From the NCBI GenBank assembly GCA_030730545.1, contig JANQUX010000116.1, positions 1-8,710 of the forward strand: a stretch of DNA of 8,710 nucleotides. Reading direction: 5' to 3'. A program made the position numbers and the translations under genes. Below, in pieces: positions 1 to 6,335 of the stretch (positions are counted from its first letter, which is position 1; every line of letters starts with the position of its first letter). This DNA comes from Maribacter sp. (lineage in GTDB: Bacteria; Bacteroidota; Bacteroidia; Flavobacteriales; Flavobacteriaceae). The notes beneath the pieces are model-generated. The model did not search any database and had not been told where the DNA came from. It worked only from the letters and a program-made list of their open reading frames with translations.

Positions 1-100
1 TGTTTATACTAACGAAGAAAAAAGGTACCCGCACAAAAAACTAATATTAAAAGACCTTTTCCTATTTAAAACATCCATATTTTAAGCTCCTAAATCCAAA

Positions 101-119
101 GAGCTAAATTCTTTAGCTC
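101..119 (+). terminator. Candidate stem-loop terminator of an upstream gene
   Basis: GAGCTAAA (101-108) and TTTAGCTC (112-119) form a perfect 8-bp stem with a 3-base loop. It is followed by CTTTAAATTTGATTTATC, which is T-rich but not a clean T-run. An earlier AGCTC (85-89) can pair with the same GAGCT (101-105), so two mutually exclusive stems are possible. It may end a plus-strand gene lying left of the window. The weak T-tract keeps confidence low. Confidence 0.35.
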
Positions 120-207
120 CTTTAAATTTGATTTATCTTTTAGCTATTTAGGCAATATTATAGAGTAGGCTCTTCTAAAAAATACTTTCTGATTTTATCA
201 AAACCAA

Positions 208-246
208 AGCTAGATTAAAAAGTTTATTAACTTTTAACCCAGCTAG
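208..246. repeat. Hairpin-forming inverted repeat in the leader region
   Basis: AAAAGTT (218-224) and AACTTTT (229-235) make a 7-bp stem around a TATT loop, extendable past one bulged A. The pair is flanked on both sides by AGCTAG (208-213 and 241-246), whose CTAG cores can also pair. The element is about 200 bases upstream of the YHYH start. Role unknown; it could be an operator, a leader structure, or simply AT-rich sequence. Confidence 0.4.
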
Positions 247-440
247 TCAAGCACACAATCCATTATTTACAATTCGCGCATCAATTTAAATACCCCATTT
301 TTATGCATACCTATACTAAAAGAAATACCATTAAAACAAAGACAACTAATCACGCATAATTTAAATCAGACATAAAAATTGTACATATGTATGTAAAATC
401 AAGTTTTAGAGTTCTTAACTTTATAGCACTAACCAAAAGA

Positions 441-446
441 AGGGAG
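441..446 (+). promoter_or_regulatory. Strong purine-rich ribosome binding site for the YHYH gene
   Basis: AGGGAG, within AAGAAGGGAG, ends five bases before the ATG at 452. A clear Shine-Dalgarno match is less usual in Bacteroidota and supports this start codon over any later one. Confidence 0.65.
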
Positions 447-451
447 TTACA

Positions 452-1513
452 ATGAAAAATCATTTTAAGACTTTAGCGATACCTGTATTACTATTCATTT
501 TTACAGGGTGCAAGGACACAAAATCGAAAGCTACTATTAACGAGGTAACCATTTCGGTAAAAAAAGAGAACTTTTTATCTGGCGGTTTAGTTGAGCCCAT
601 TTCTATTGTTAGTAGAGAATTATCTGATGGTTCTACTGCAGATTGTTATAAAATAGTGGTCACCTCTACCCCAACTGATCATGAAATGGGACCATGGTGT
701 CCTGATAATATTGCTGATGATGCATCTGCTGGCGGAATTTGGTTAGAAGATGGTAAAGTATATGATGTAGATGGCGAATTCGTAAAAAACTTAGGTACGT
801 TCTATGATGATGAGACTTGGATGATGTACAATAGTGAAACGGGTAAAATCACTAAAACAAGTACTAAAGATGAATGTAACGATGCCGCCAACCCAAATGT
901 AGGCGAAGAATATCAAAATTTTTGCGTAGAATGTTTACCGTCTTACGTCACTGATATTACACATACATATTATATACCTGTTACTCCTAAAAAAGCTAAA
1001 ACACCATATTCGTTTTCTAACGGACCAGCTGGCGGACCACCTCCTGGCGGCAGACCAGATGATGGACATGAAAGACCAGGACCACCACCAAATGGTGGCC
1101 CAGAAGGTCATGGTGGACCTAATGGGAATTCTACGATGCCATCTAATAGAGGCTTGGCATTTAATGGGGTTATTTTTAACGCTCCCGCGCCTGTAGATGC
1201 CATTTTAGGTGCGTATACTTTAGCTCCATTTGACGATGCTGGCGGACATATAAATTTAAACGAAGGATATCACTACCATGCTGCTACTGGTGTTTCTAAA
1301 AAAATTGAACAGTCAGACAACCATGCGGCTATGATTGGTTATGCTTTTGATGGATATGGTATTTTCGGAAATACAGATGCTGAAGGTAAAGCCTATACAG
1401 ACTTAGATGACTCTCGTGGTCATTACGATGAAACTAGAGGATATCATTATCACGTAGATAACGCCGGAAACAATAATTTTATTGACGGTTTACGTGGTGA
1501 ATATGCTTTGTAA
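452..1513 (+). CDS. YHYH-domain lipoprotein
   Basis: A 353-residue exported protein of the YHYH domain family, whose biochemical role is not established. The N-terminus is a lipoprotein signal with basic residues, a hydrophobic core and FTGC, so Cys20 is the likely lipidated residue. The middle contains DHEMGPWCPDN (77-87) and a CxxC pair at Cys158/Cys161, with further cysteines at 65, 83 and 142. Residues about 189-227 form a low-complexity Gly/Pro linker with scattered His. The C-terminal part holds the two name-giving motifs, GYHYHAATG (YHYH at 273-276) and GYHYHVDNAG (331-334), with GYAFDGYGIFG between them. The clustered histidines suggest metal binding, but this is inference. A clear AGGGAG precedes the start, and the gene heads a three-gene operon. 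It is probably anchored in the cell envelope. Confidence 0.88.
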   Translation: MKNHFKTLAIPVLLFIFTGCKDTKSKATINEVTISVKKENFLSGGLVEPISIVSRELSDGSTADCYKIVVTSTPTDHEMGPWCPDNIADDASAGGIWLEDGKVYDVDGEFVKNLGTFYDDETWMMYNSETGKITKTSTKDECNDAANPNVGEEYQNFCVECLPSYVTDITHTYYIPVTPKKAKTPYSFSNGPAGGPPPGGRPDDGHERPGPPPNGGPEGHGGPNGNSTMPSNRGLAFNGVIFNAPAPVDAILGAYTLAPFDDAGGHINLNEGYHYHAATGVSKKIEQSDNHAAMIGYAFDGYGIFGNTDAEGKAYTDLDDSRGHYDETRGYHYHVDNAGNNNFIDGLRGEYAL

Positions 1514-2117
1514 AACAGGAAGTTTTAAAGTATTATTTTTTAGTTTACTATGGATAGGAAATGTTGCTCTTGCCCATAATCCTGATTTTTCTAGTATCAT
1601 AATATCCAAAACCGAAAACGGTCAAATTGTTTTACAACTAAACAGTTCATTGACAGCTTTTCAACAAGAGTTAAATTATGTTAATGGTGAAGGTGCTTAT
1701 AAATCGCCGGAAGAATTTCAAGATTTAGTCCTTCAACTTTTTGAGTCTAAATTCTCTATTGTACTTAACGAAAATAACAGGCTTCATTTCAAAAACTCCA
1801 AAGTGTTTTTAGGTCACGAAACCAAGATAGTTACCGAAATAATTGGTCTACCTGAAGGAGTAAACCGTATCTATTTAAAGAATACATTATTTGAAGACTT
1901 ACACAATAGCCAATCTGTAGTTATTTTTTTATTGGATGGATTTCCAAAGGAAAAATTCACCATACAGCGCGATAATAAACACGAACTAAACATCATTTTA
2001 GAAGATGATAAATGGGTAGTGCCAACAGTTAAAAGTAATCAAACACCCTTGAAGTATGTACCTTATCTGATTACTTTAATAATTGGTGGTTTGCTTCTCT
2101 TTTTATCTAAAAAATAA
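1503..2117 (+). CDS. Exported protein with C-terminal membrane anchor, unknown function
   Basis: I do not recognise a named family. I start it at the ATG at 1503, giving 204 residues. The frame is open back to a TTG at 1482, but the ATG directly precedes a good signal peptide: Lys4/Lys9, the hydrophobic core VLFFSLLWIGN and a likely ALA|HN cleavage after residue 24. The mature part (about 25-180) alternates polar and hydrophobic residues with few helices predicted by eye, suggesting a beta-rich periplasmic domain. The last 20 residues (YVPYLITLIIGGLLLFLSKK) are a membrane helix ending in two lysines, so the domain is tethered facing the periplasm or outside. The start overlaps the YHYH stop by 11 bases in another frame, implying translational coupling and a shared role with that lipoprotein. 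Confidence 0.8.
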   Translation: MLCKTGSFKVLFFSLLWIGNVALAHNPDFSSIIISKTENGQIVLQLNSSLTAFQQELNYVNGEGAYKSPEEFQDLVLQLFESKFSIVLNENNRLHFKNSKVFLGHETKIVTEIIGLPEGVNRIYLKNTLFEDLHNSQSVVIFLLDGFPKEKFTIQRDNKHELNIILEDDKWVVPTVKSNQTPLKYVPYLITLIIGGLLLFLSKK

Positions 2118-2128
2118 AAATATCACTA

Positions 2129-2344
2129 ATGAAAAAACCAAACACAGCAATCTATATTGCTTTAGCCATCGTTGTAGTAGGTCTAATTTTTCAATTTATG
2201 GAAATGGGTGTTTTTGGTCAAGATCCCTTACCAAAAATTACCCAATACAATCAACTGTTTTTTTGGACAGGAATCGCTGTTTGGGCTCTTGGATATATGC
2301 AGCAAGAAGCTGTAAAAAAGAAGGATAGCGAAAATGACCTGTGA
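2129..2344 (+). CDS. Small two-helix membrane protein, unknown function
   Basis: A 71-residue protein that follows the anchored protein after 11 bases and is last in the operon. Two hydrophobic segments are visible, TAIYIALAIVVVGLIFQF (about 6-23) and LFFWTGIAVWALGYM (about 43-57). They are joined by a roughly 19-residue polar loop containing GQDPLPKITQYNQ. The charged C-terminus KKKDSENDL suggests both ends are cytoplasmic. No family is recognised. Its length, clean start and tight spacing argue that it is a real gene; another frame open across the same bases lacks these traits. It may partner the two envelope proteins encoded upstream. Its last codons form the left arm of a long inverted repeat (2318-2422). 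Confidence 0.75.
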   Translation: MKKPNTAIYIALAIVVVGLIFQFMEMGVFGQDPLPKITQYNQLFFWTGIAVWALGYMQQEAVKKKDSENDL

Positions 2345-2422
2345 ACTAAACAACAATCTAAATGGCCTGTTTGTTATGAACTACCACTGTAAAACAAACG
2401 AACCTTTCGCTATCCTCTTCTT
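2318..2422 (+). terminator. Long nested inverted repeat at the 3' end of the YHYH operon
   Basis: AAGAAGGATAGCGAAA (2318-2333) is complementary to TTTCGCTATCCTCTTCTT (2405-2422), with 12 perfect pairs (2322-2333 with 2405-2416) and six more past a 2-base bulge. Nested inside, GTTTGTT (2369-2375) pairs with AACAAAC (2393-2399). The left arm is inside the coding end of the 71-residue gene. The pairing is far longer than expected by chance over 100 bases, so it is probably a real 3' structure between converging operons. No proper T-run follows, so simple intrinsic termination is uncertain. Confidence 0.45.
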
Positions 2423-2434
2423 AAAAATTTATTC

Positions 2435-2454
2435 TCGTTTACTTAAATAAACGA
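2435..2454 (-). terminator. Hairpin over the stop codon of the 138-residue gene
   Basis: Read on the minus strand, TCGTTTA and TAAACGA form a 7-bp stem with a 6-base loop. The stem includes the last sense codons and the TAA stop. It is followed by GAATAAATTTTTAAG, a loose T-rich tail. It may act as a weak terminator for the minus-strand block where it meets the YHYH operon. Confidence 0.4.
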
Positions 2455-2855
2455 ATAGAAGATTCTTTTAAATTTAATTTTGCCGGTTGCGGAAACTCAG
2501 CATGAACTATTAATATATTTTCATGATGTTGCTCTAGCTTACTCAATACATCTCTATTCAATAATAAAATAGTTGAATGACCATAATGATCTAATTTATC
2601 AAGAATGGTTTTTCCGTTGAACTCACATACCCAATGGGTCTCAGACATATTTTCTTCGTAAAACAACTCTAAAGTTGGTACTTGGTAATAATCATGCTCA
2701 CCAATACCTTCTAAATCAAAAACCAAACGAAGCAATCCGCTTTCTAACTCTGCTGCTTCATTAGAAATTCCTAATTCTTCAAAAGATAATTTACCTGAAG
2801 TTGGTTCATTAAATTTTACTTTTATCTCTCCTTGATTTATTTCTACTTTGCTCAT
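2439..2855 (-). CDS. Conserved-looking hypothetical protein, unknown function
   Basis: A 138-residue soluble acidic protein with no signal peptide or membrane segment; I do not recognise its family. Visible features are an N-terminal strand-rich stretch (VEINQGEIKVKF), a middle segment LYEENMSETHWVCEFNGKTIL type (about residues 65-85), and a C-terminal half with DHYGHSTILLLNRDVL and ENILIVHAEFPQPAKL, which look like alternating helices and strands. Histidines and acidic residues are frequent (HDYYQ, HYGH, QHHEN), but no catalytic signature is clear. The ATG follows CAAACGTAG, with no Shine-Dalgarno match. It lies 99 bases downstream of the methyltransferase gene on the same strand. An exact TAnnTTTG box in that gap suggests it may also have its own promoter. 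Confidence 0.7.
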   Translation of the reverse strand: MSKVEINQGEIKVKFNEPTSGKLSFEELGISNEAAELESGLLRLVFDLEGIGEHDYYQVPTLELFYEENMSETHWVCEFNGKTILDKLDHYGHSTILLLNRDVLSKLEQHHENILIVHAEFPQPAKLNLKESSIRLFK

Positions 2856-2868
2856 CTACGTTTGTTTT

Positions 2869-2887
2869 TATGATATCATCAAAGCTA
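2869..2887 (-). promoter_or_regulatory. Candidate -7 promoter box and adjacent palindrome for the 138-residue gene
   Basis: On the minus strand TAGCTTTG (2887-2880) exactly matches the Bacteroidota -7 consensus TAnnTTTG. It is followed at once by the perfect palindrome ATGATATCAT (2870-2879), about where transcription would begin, some 15 bases before the ATG. No TTTG is found at the expected -33 position. A second TATGATAT (2909-2916) repeats the one at 2869-2876, 40 bases away. Confidence 0.3.
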
Positions 2888-2954
2888 GAGAACAACGCTA
2901 GTTTATACTATGATATTTATCAGGATTGAAAAATTTTATGCTTAAAAAAGAGAT

Positions 2955-3626
2955 TTATCTGCAACGATATAAAGTGGTTACAATTAAGCCGTTTTCATCA
3001 GGAATTGACAACAATACGCTTTCTTCAAGCACCTTAAAACTAAATGGTGCCAACAATAAATTGATACCACTCTGCTTTTTTAAACGAGTGCCTTGACCTG
3101 AGATAATATCTTTATTGGGTGTAAAATCACCTTCTGGCAGATGTTCTGTAACGATTACATATTCATAACTAGTTAACTTAGCCACAACTTGCTTCACCTC
3201 ATCATTAGAGATGTGCTGTAATACTTGTCGAATAATAGCACAATCTGCGATAGGTAATTTGTCTTTGGCAATATCTAAACATTGAAATTCTAAATTCGTT
3301 GCTTTAAAATTATTCATATTGCGTTCCATTAGTTCTGGAACAATATCTACAGCTATATAGTTCTTGGCATACCGCACCAATTCTTTACCTACATTAAAAT
3401 CTCCGCATCCTAAATCGCAAACTGAAATGGGGTTTTTAAATGCCGTTAAAAAAGTAATCACCGCTGCGATATAAGGCTGTACAATTTCTGAACGATGTGA
3501 TCCATCACCAGAGTAAAAATCTGAAGCACTACTTCCCCACAAGTTCTTTTCATATACCTGCTGCATAGCTTCTTTTGTAGGCCATGGTTGTTTTTTACGT
3601 ATCGATTTATTTTCTTTTTTATCCAC
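2955..3626 (-). CDS. Class I SAM-dependent methyltransferase
   Basis: A 223-residue cytoplasmic enzyme with a Rossmann-fold methyltransferase core that would transfer a methyl group from S-adenosylmethionine to an unknown acceptor. Motif I is VCDLGCGDFNVG (69-80), the Asp closing strand 2 is in YIAVDIV (Asp94), an acidic motif appears in QCLDIAKDKLP (115-125), and the post-core motif is RQVLQHIS (133-140). The N-terminus has EKNLWGSSASDFYSGDGSH (26-44), a cap seen in methyltransferases next to sugar or natural-product genes; this does not fix the substrate. No sugar gene adjoins it here. I take the GTG at 3626 as the start, since AGGAG sits four bases before it. A terminator hairpin ends directly upstream, so expression may depend on read-through from the DUF885 gene. 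Confidence 0.85.
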   Translation of the reverse strand: MDKKENKSIRKKQPWPTKEAMQQVYEKNLWGSSASDFYSGDGSHRSEIVQPYIAAVITFLTAFKNPISVCDLGCGDFNVGKELVRYAKNYIAVDIVPELMERNMNNFKATNLEFQCLDIAKDKLPIADCAIIRQVLQHISNDEVKQVVAKLTSYEYVIVTEHLPEGDFTPNKDIISGQGTRLKKQSGINLLLAPFSFKVLEESVLLSIPDENGLIVTTLYRCR

Positions 3627-3630
3627 CGGA

Positions 3631-3635
3631 CTCCT
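3631..3635 (-). promoter_or_regulatory. Shine-Dalgarno site that fixes the GTG start of the methyltransferase
   Basis: The minus strand reads AGGAGTCCGGTG, so AGGAG lies four bases before the GTG. No in-frame ATG occurs until codon 21, inside the conserved N-terminal segment, which makes the GTG the best start. Confidence 0.65.
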
Positions 3636-3638
3636 ATT

Positions 3639-3676
3639 AAAAAAAACACGCCATAAACTTTTGTTTATGGCGTGTT
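3639..3676 (-). terminator. Strong intrinsic terminator after the DUF885 gene
   Basis: On the minus strand AACACGCCATAAAC, loop AAAA, then GTTTATGGCGTGTT form a perfect 14-bp stem (arms 3676-3663 and 3658-3645). An eight-T run (3646-3639, two of them in the stem) follows. This is a textbook intrinsic terminator 29 bases past the DUF885 stop. The T-run ends only three bases before the AGGAG of the methyltransferase, so the same element sits in that gene's leader. Confidence 0.88.
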
Positions 3677-3704
3677 AATATACTTTAAAATAGATGAATT
3701 TTTA

Positions 3705-5507
3705 TTATTTCTGGGATGCTATCCATGCTTTTACCCTACGCTCTAATAAATTTAATGGTAAAGCACCGCCACCAAGAATAGTATCATGAAAGCCTTTGAT
3801 ATCAAATTTATCGCCTAATTCAGTCTCGGCCATTTTACGCAATTCTTGAATTTTAAGCATTCCTATTTTATAAGAAGTTGCTTGCCCTGGCATTACCATA
3901 TAACGCTGAACCTCTGCTACAATAGCACCTTGAGAGATAGAAGAATTCTCGGTGAAATATTTGATTGCATCGGCTTCTGTCCACCCTTTTGCATGTATAC
4001 CTGTGTCTACTACCAGTCGTATTGCTCTCCAAATTTCATTTACCAAACGACCAAAATCGTAATACGGATTTTGGTATCCGCCCATTTCTTTCGCCAATGC
4101 TTCTGAGTATAAACCCCAACCTTCGCTATAAACACTAAAACCTGCCTGAGTTCTAAACTTAGGTACCGCCTCTAACTCTTGTGCTATAGAAATTTGCATG
4201 TGGTGCCCCGGGTTACCTTCATGATACGCAACACCTTCCATCGTAGTTTTCGGCATCGCGCTCATATCTGATAAATGCGCATAGTATGTACCTGCTCTAG
4301 ATCCGTCGGGCGTACCAGCAGAGTAGTGTTGTGGTGCTCCATCTTGTTCACGAAATGCTTCTACTCTTTTTACTTCTAATTTCGCTTTTGGCAAAATACC
4401 AAAGTAGTCTGGTAACTTCTTCGTTAAATCATCTAAGTACTTAGTCGACTCATCTAAATACCCCTGTCTACCTTCGTCTGTATTTGGAAAGAAAAACTGA
4501 GGGTCTGTATTTACAAATTTGAAAAAAGCATTTAAATCTCCATCAAAGCCAACTTCTTCTTTAATCGCCATCATCTCCCCTTTAATTCTAGCTACTTCTT
4601 GGAGTCCGATTTCATGGATCTCATCTGCCGTCATTCCGGTTGTCGTGAACACCTTTAGTCGGTAATTATAAAAATCTTTTCCGTTCTCATGACGGCTTAC
4701 TCCCGTTGGAGCAACTTCAGCATTTTCTATTTCGCTTTCTAACCAAGCCAGTAATTTCTCATACGATGGTGAAAAATAATCCTTAAGAACATTTACTGAT
4801 TCCTCTTTAAGTGAAGTAGCCTCTTCTGTCGTTATTTTTTCGGATGCTACAAGCGCATCAATTTTACCATTCATATCATTTAATAATGGTGTACCATCTT
4901 TTAACGATTTTGTTTGAGCGATAACCGTGGTAAATGCAAATTTTGGAGGAAGATTACCTGCCGTAGCTTGTTCTTTTGCTCTCACCACCAATTGATCAAT
5001 ACCTCTAGATACCTCTTTTACTCTAGAGATATAAGCGTTCATATCTGCGATGCTATCAACTTTATGAAAATTGATCAAATAACTTGGTAAACGCGTATGC
5101 ATACCGCGCATTTGGTCAAAAACGTAATCTAAATTCTCAAACTTGGCACCCTCTTTTAATGTTTCGAATTGATAAACCCATAAATCATAAGACGTTTTAT
5201 CGGCATCATTAAGCTTATCGTAATCGAATTTCTCTTTTAATTCGTTGGTAGTTTCTGTATACCACGCCAACTCTTTTTCTTCAGCTGCCTTACTTAAATC
5301 ATCAATTTTATCATATTGGTCTTTTCGACCTTGAGCGGTCAACCCTAACGGACTCATTTGTAACTGCTCTTCGTACTTATCATCGAACCATTTGTTCAAG
5401 GCTACAGTTTGGTCTACCTCAACCTTTGGTTCTTCTTTACAAGAAGAGAGCAGCAGAAAAGCTATAGAAAAGCTTGTTGCAATACTCGTAGAAATAATTT
5501 TTTTCAT
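3705..5507 (-). CDS. DUF885-family lipoprotein, predicted zinc peptidase
   Basis: A 600-residue protein of the DUF885 family, the usual full length. The signal MKKIISTSIATSFSIAFLLL ends in SSC, so Cys23 is the likely lipidated residue and the protein sits in the envelope. The long helical N-terminal part (about 30-400) is typical. The core motif is AYHEGNPGHH (His429, Glu430, His435, His436), an HExxxGHH-like metal site, followed by SEGWGLYSE (461-469), where Glu462 may be the third ligand. DTGIHAKGWT (His505) and RYMVMPGQATSY (535-546) complete the family pattern. Members are thought to be metallopeptidases, but the substrate is generally unknown; peptidase activity here is inferred from the motif. 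It is first in the minus-strand block and has its own strong terminator, so it is probably made mainly as a single-gene transcript. Confidence 0.9.
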   Translation of the reverse strand: MKKIISTSIATSFSIAFLLLSSCKEEPKVEVDQTVALNKWFDDKYEEQLQMSPLGLTAQGRKDQYDKIDDLSKAAEEKELAWYTETTNELKEKFDYDKLNDADKTSYDLWVYQFETLKEGAKFENLDYVFDQMRGMHTRLPSYLINFHKVDSIADMNAYISRVKEVSRGIDQLVVRAKEQATAGNLPPKFAFTTVIAQTKSLKDGTPLLNDMNGKIDALVASEKITTEEATSLKEESVNVLKDYFSPSYEKLLAWLESEIENAEVAPTGVSRHENGKDFYNYRLKVFTTTGMTADEIHEIGLQEVARIKGEMMAIKEEVGFDGDLNAFFKFVNTDPQFFFPNTDEGRQGYLDESTKYLDDLTKKLPDYFGILPKAKLEVKRVEAFREQDGAPQHYSAGTPDGSRAGTYYAHLSDMSAMPKTTMEGVAYHEGNPGHHMQISIAQELEAVPKFRTQAGFSVYSEGWGLYSEALAKEMGGYQNPYYDFGRLVNEIWRAIRLVVDTGIHAKGWTEADAIKYFTENSSISQGAIVAEVQRYMVMPGQATSYKIGMLKIQELRKMAETELGDKFDIKGFHDTILGGGALPLNLLERRVKAWIASQK

Positions 5508-5779
5508 GATAATTGATTTTGATTTTAGCTTGTTATAATTCTACTTCTCGTTATTATTCTGAACAGCAGCTGGGGAAGATTTAAAGATACTGATTTTGAT
5601 TATATACACTCCTCTTTTTACATTCAACACTTAAGGCTTTTTCACATCAAAGAATTAAACTATTTTTCTAGACTTATTTAAACAAATCACAAGAATATCT
5701 GCATTAAAGCATAAAAATATATATTCACTAACTTAAGATAATTATTAAAGCTTAAAATTCTTAACCCTATAGTCTATCA
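5508..5779. other. Divergent intergenic spacer
   Basis: This 272-base AT-rich spacer lies between two genes transcribed outward and should carry promoters for both. I see no gene. An 11-base direct repeat TGATTTTGATT occurs at 5514-5524 and 5591-5601; the first copy lies just upstream of the DUF885 start. On the minus strand TATCTTTA (5589-5582) is one base off the TAnnTTTG box. No complete -33/-7 promoter could be placed for either gene. Confidence 0.5.
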
Positions 5780-6325
5780 ATGGAACAAATTAAAATTATT
5801 TTCTTTCTCTTAGCTTCATTTTTTGGTATTGAAGATAGCAAAATTGCGGCCGACAAAAACACCGTAACCGTTTATCCAGAAGACCATAAAATTGAGATTG
5901 TACAAGAACATCTTTTTACCATCATACAAACAGAAAAAGATACCGCACTGACCTTGGCACAATGGGGGCAATTAGTAAAATGGAAAGAAAACAAACTGCC
6001 ATGGGCTAAAGAGTTAGAAAATTTCACCAACAAAGAGGTGACTATTGAAAATAAAGAAGGCACTATAGCACCACGCATTTCTTTCAATTACACTGACGAA
6101 AATGATTTGCGTGCCTTGGGTATTTGGTATAACAAAGAGAAAAATCAATATTCAATTAATAATGTTCCAAGAGAAAATACCTCTAGCGAAAACGGTAAAT
6201 TAGAAGGTAATTATTGGACTTTTGACGGAGGCAGTACATTTAGCTTTACTAATGAAGCTTTTGTTGACCTGCCTAATGAATATAAAAAATTAAAACTTCC
6301 GATAACTGAAATACTTAAGGACTAA
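5780..6325 (+). CDS. Hypothetical protein, unknown function
   Basis: A 181-residue protein I cannot assign to a family. The first 16 residues (MEQIKIIFFLLASFFG) are hydrophobic and could be a weak signal or anchor, though the usual cleavage pattern is not clear. The remainder is soluble, rich in Lys and Glu, with strand-like segments: NTVTVYPEDHKIEIVQ, LFTIIQTEKD, PRISFNYTD, and YWTFDGGSTFSFTNEAF. The stretch LTLAQWGQLVKWKENKLPW (58-76) looks helical with several tryptophans. It starts a plus-strand gene run and is followed by the SnoaL-like gene after only 10 bases. The ATG at 5780 is the first plausible start after an AT-rich spacer. Confidence 0.65.
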   Translation: MEQIKIIFFLLASFFGIEDSKIAADKNTVTVYPEDHKIEIVQEHLFTIIQTEKDTALTLAQWGQLVKWKENKLPWAKELENFTNKEVTIENKEGTIAPRISFNYTDENDLRALGIWYNKEKNQYSINNVPRENTSSENGKLEGNYWTFDGGSTFSFTNEAFVDLPNEYKKLKLPITEILKD

Positions 6326-6335
6326 ATTTTAAATT

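Larger units (their letters stand above)
1..451. other. AT-rich non-coding region upstream of the YHYH operon
   Basis: No convincing gene lies here. Stops are frequent in all frames, and the only edge-spanning open stretch is a short plus-strand one that ends at a TAA at 83-85. The region carries two hairpin-capable segments (85-119 and 208-246), a 10-base palindrome TACATATGTA (382-391), and an exact match to the Bacteroidota -7 box TAnnTTTG at 123-130 (TAAATTTG). That box has no TTTG at the expected -33 distance. The region probably holds the 3' end and terminator of a gene outside the window plus the promoter and leader of the YHYH operon, but the promoter cannot be placed with confidence. 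Confidence 0.6.

Noticed and set aside
2..85. Plus-strand stretch open from the window edge to a TAA at 83-85, possibly the last 27 residues of an upstream gene
   Set aside because: It is too short and compositionally plain to support a gene. The hairpin 16 bases after the stop fits the idea, but sequence left of the window would be needed.
2083..2328. An 81-residue plus-strand open frame overlapping the end of the anchored protein and the small membrane protein
   Set aside because: It lies in a different frame across two better-supported genes, and its product lacks coherent membrane or domain features.
3458..3649. A 63-residue minus-strand open frame over the methyltransferase start
   Set aside because: It begins inside the terminator hairpin and runs antagonistically to the methyltransferase frame, which has clear motifs and its own ribosome binding site.
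3639..3676. Possible small RNA or attachment site formed by the perfect 14-bp inverted repeat
   Set aside because: The T-run, position after a stop codon and small loop fit an intrinsic terminator; no integrase or repeat partner is nearby.
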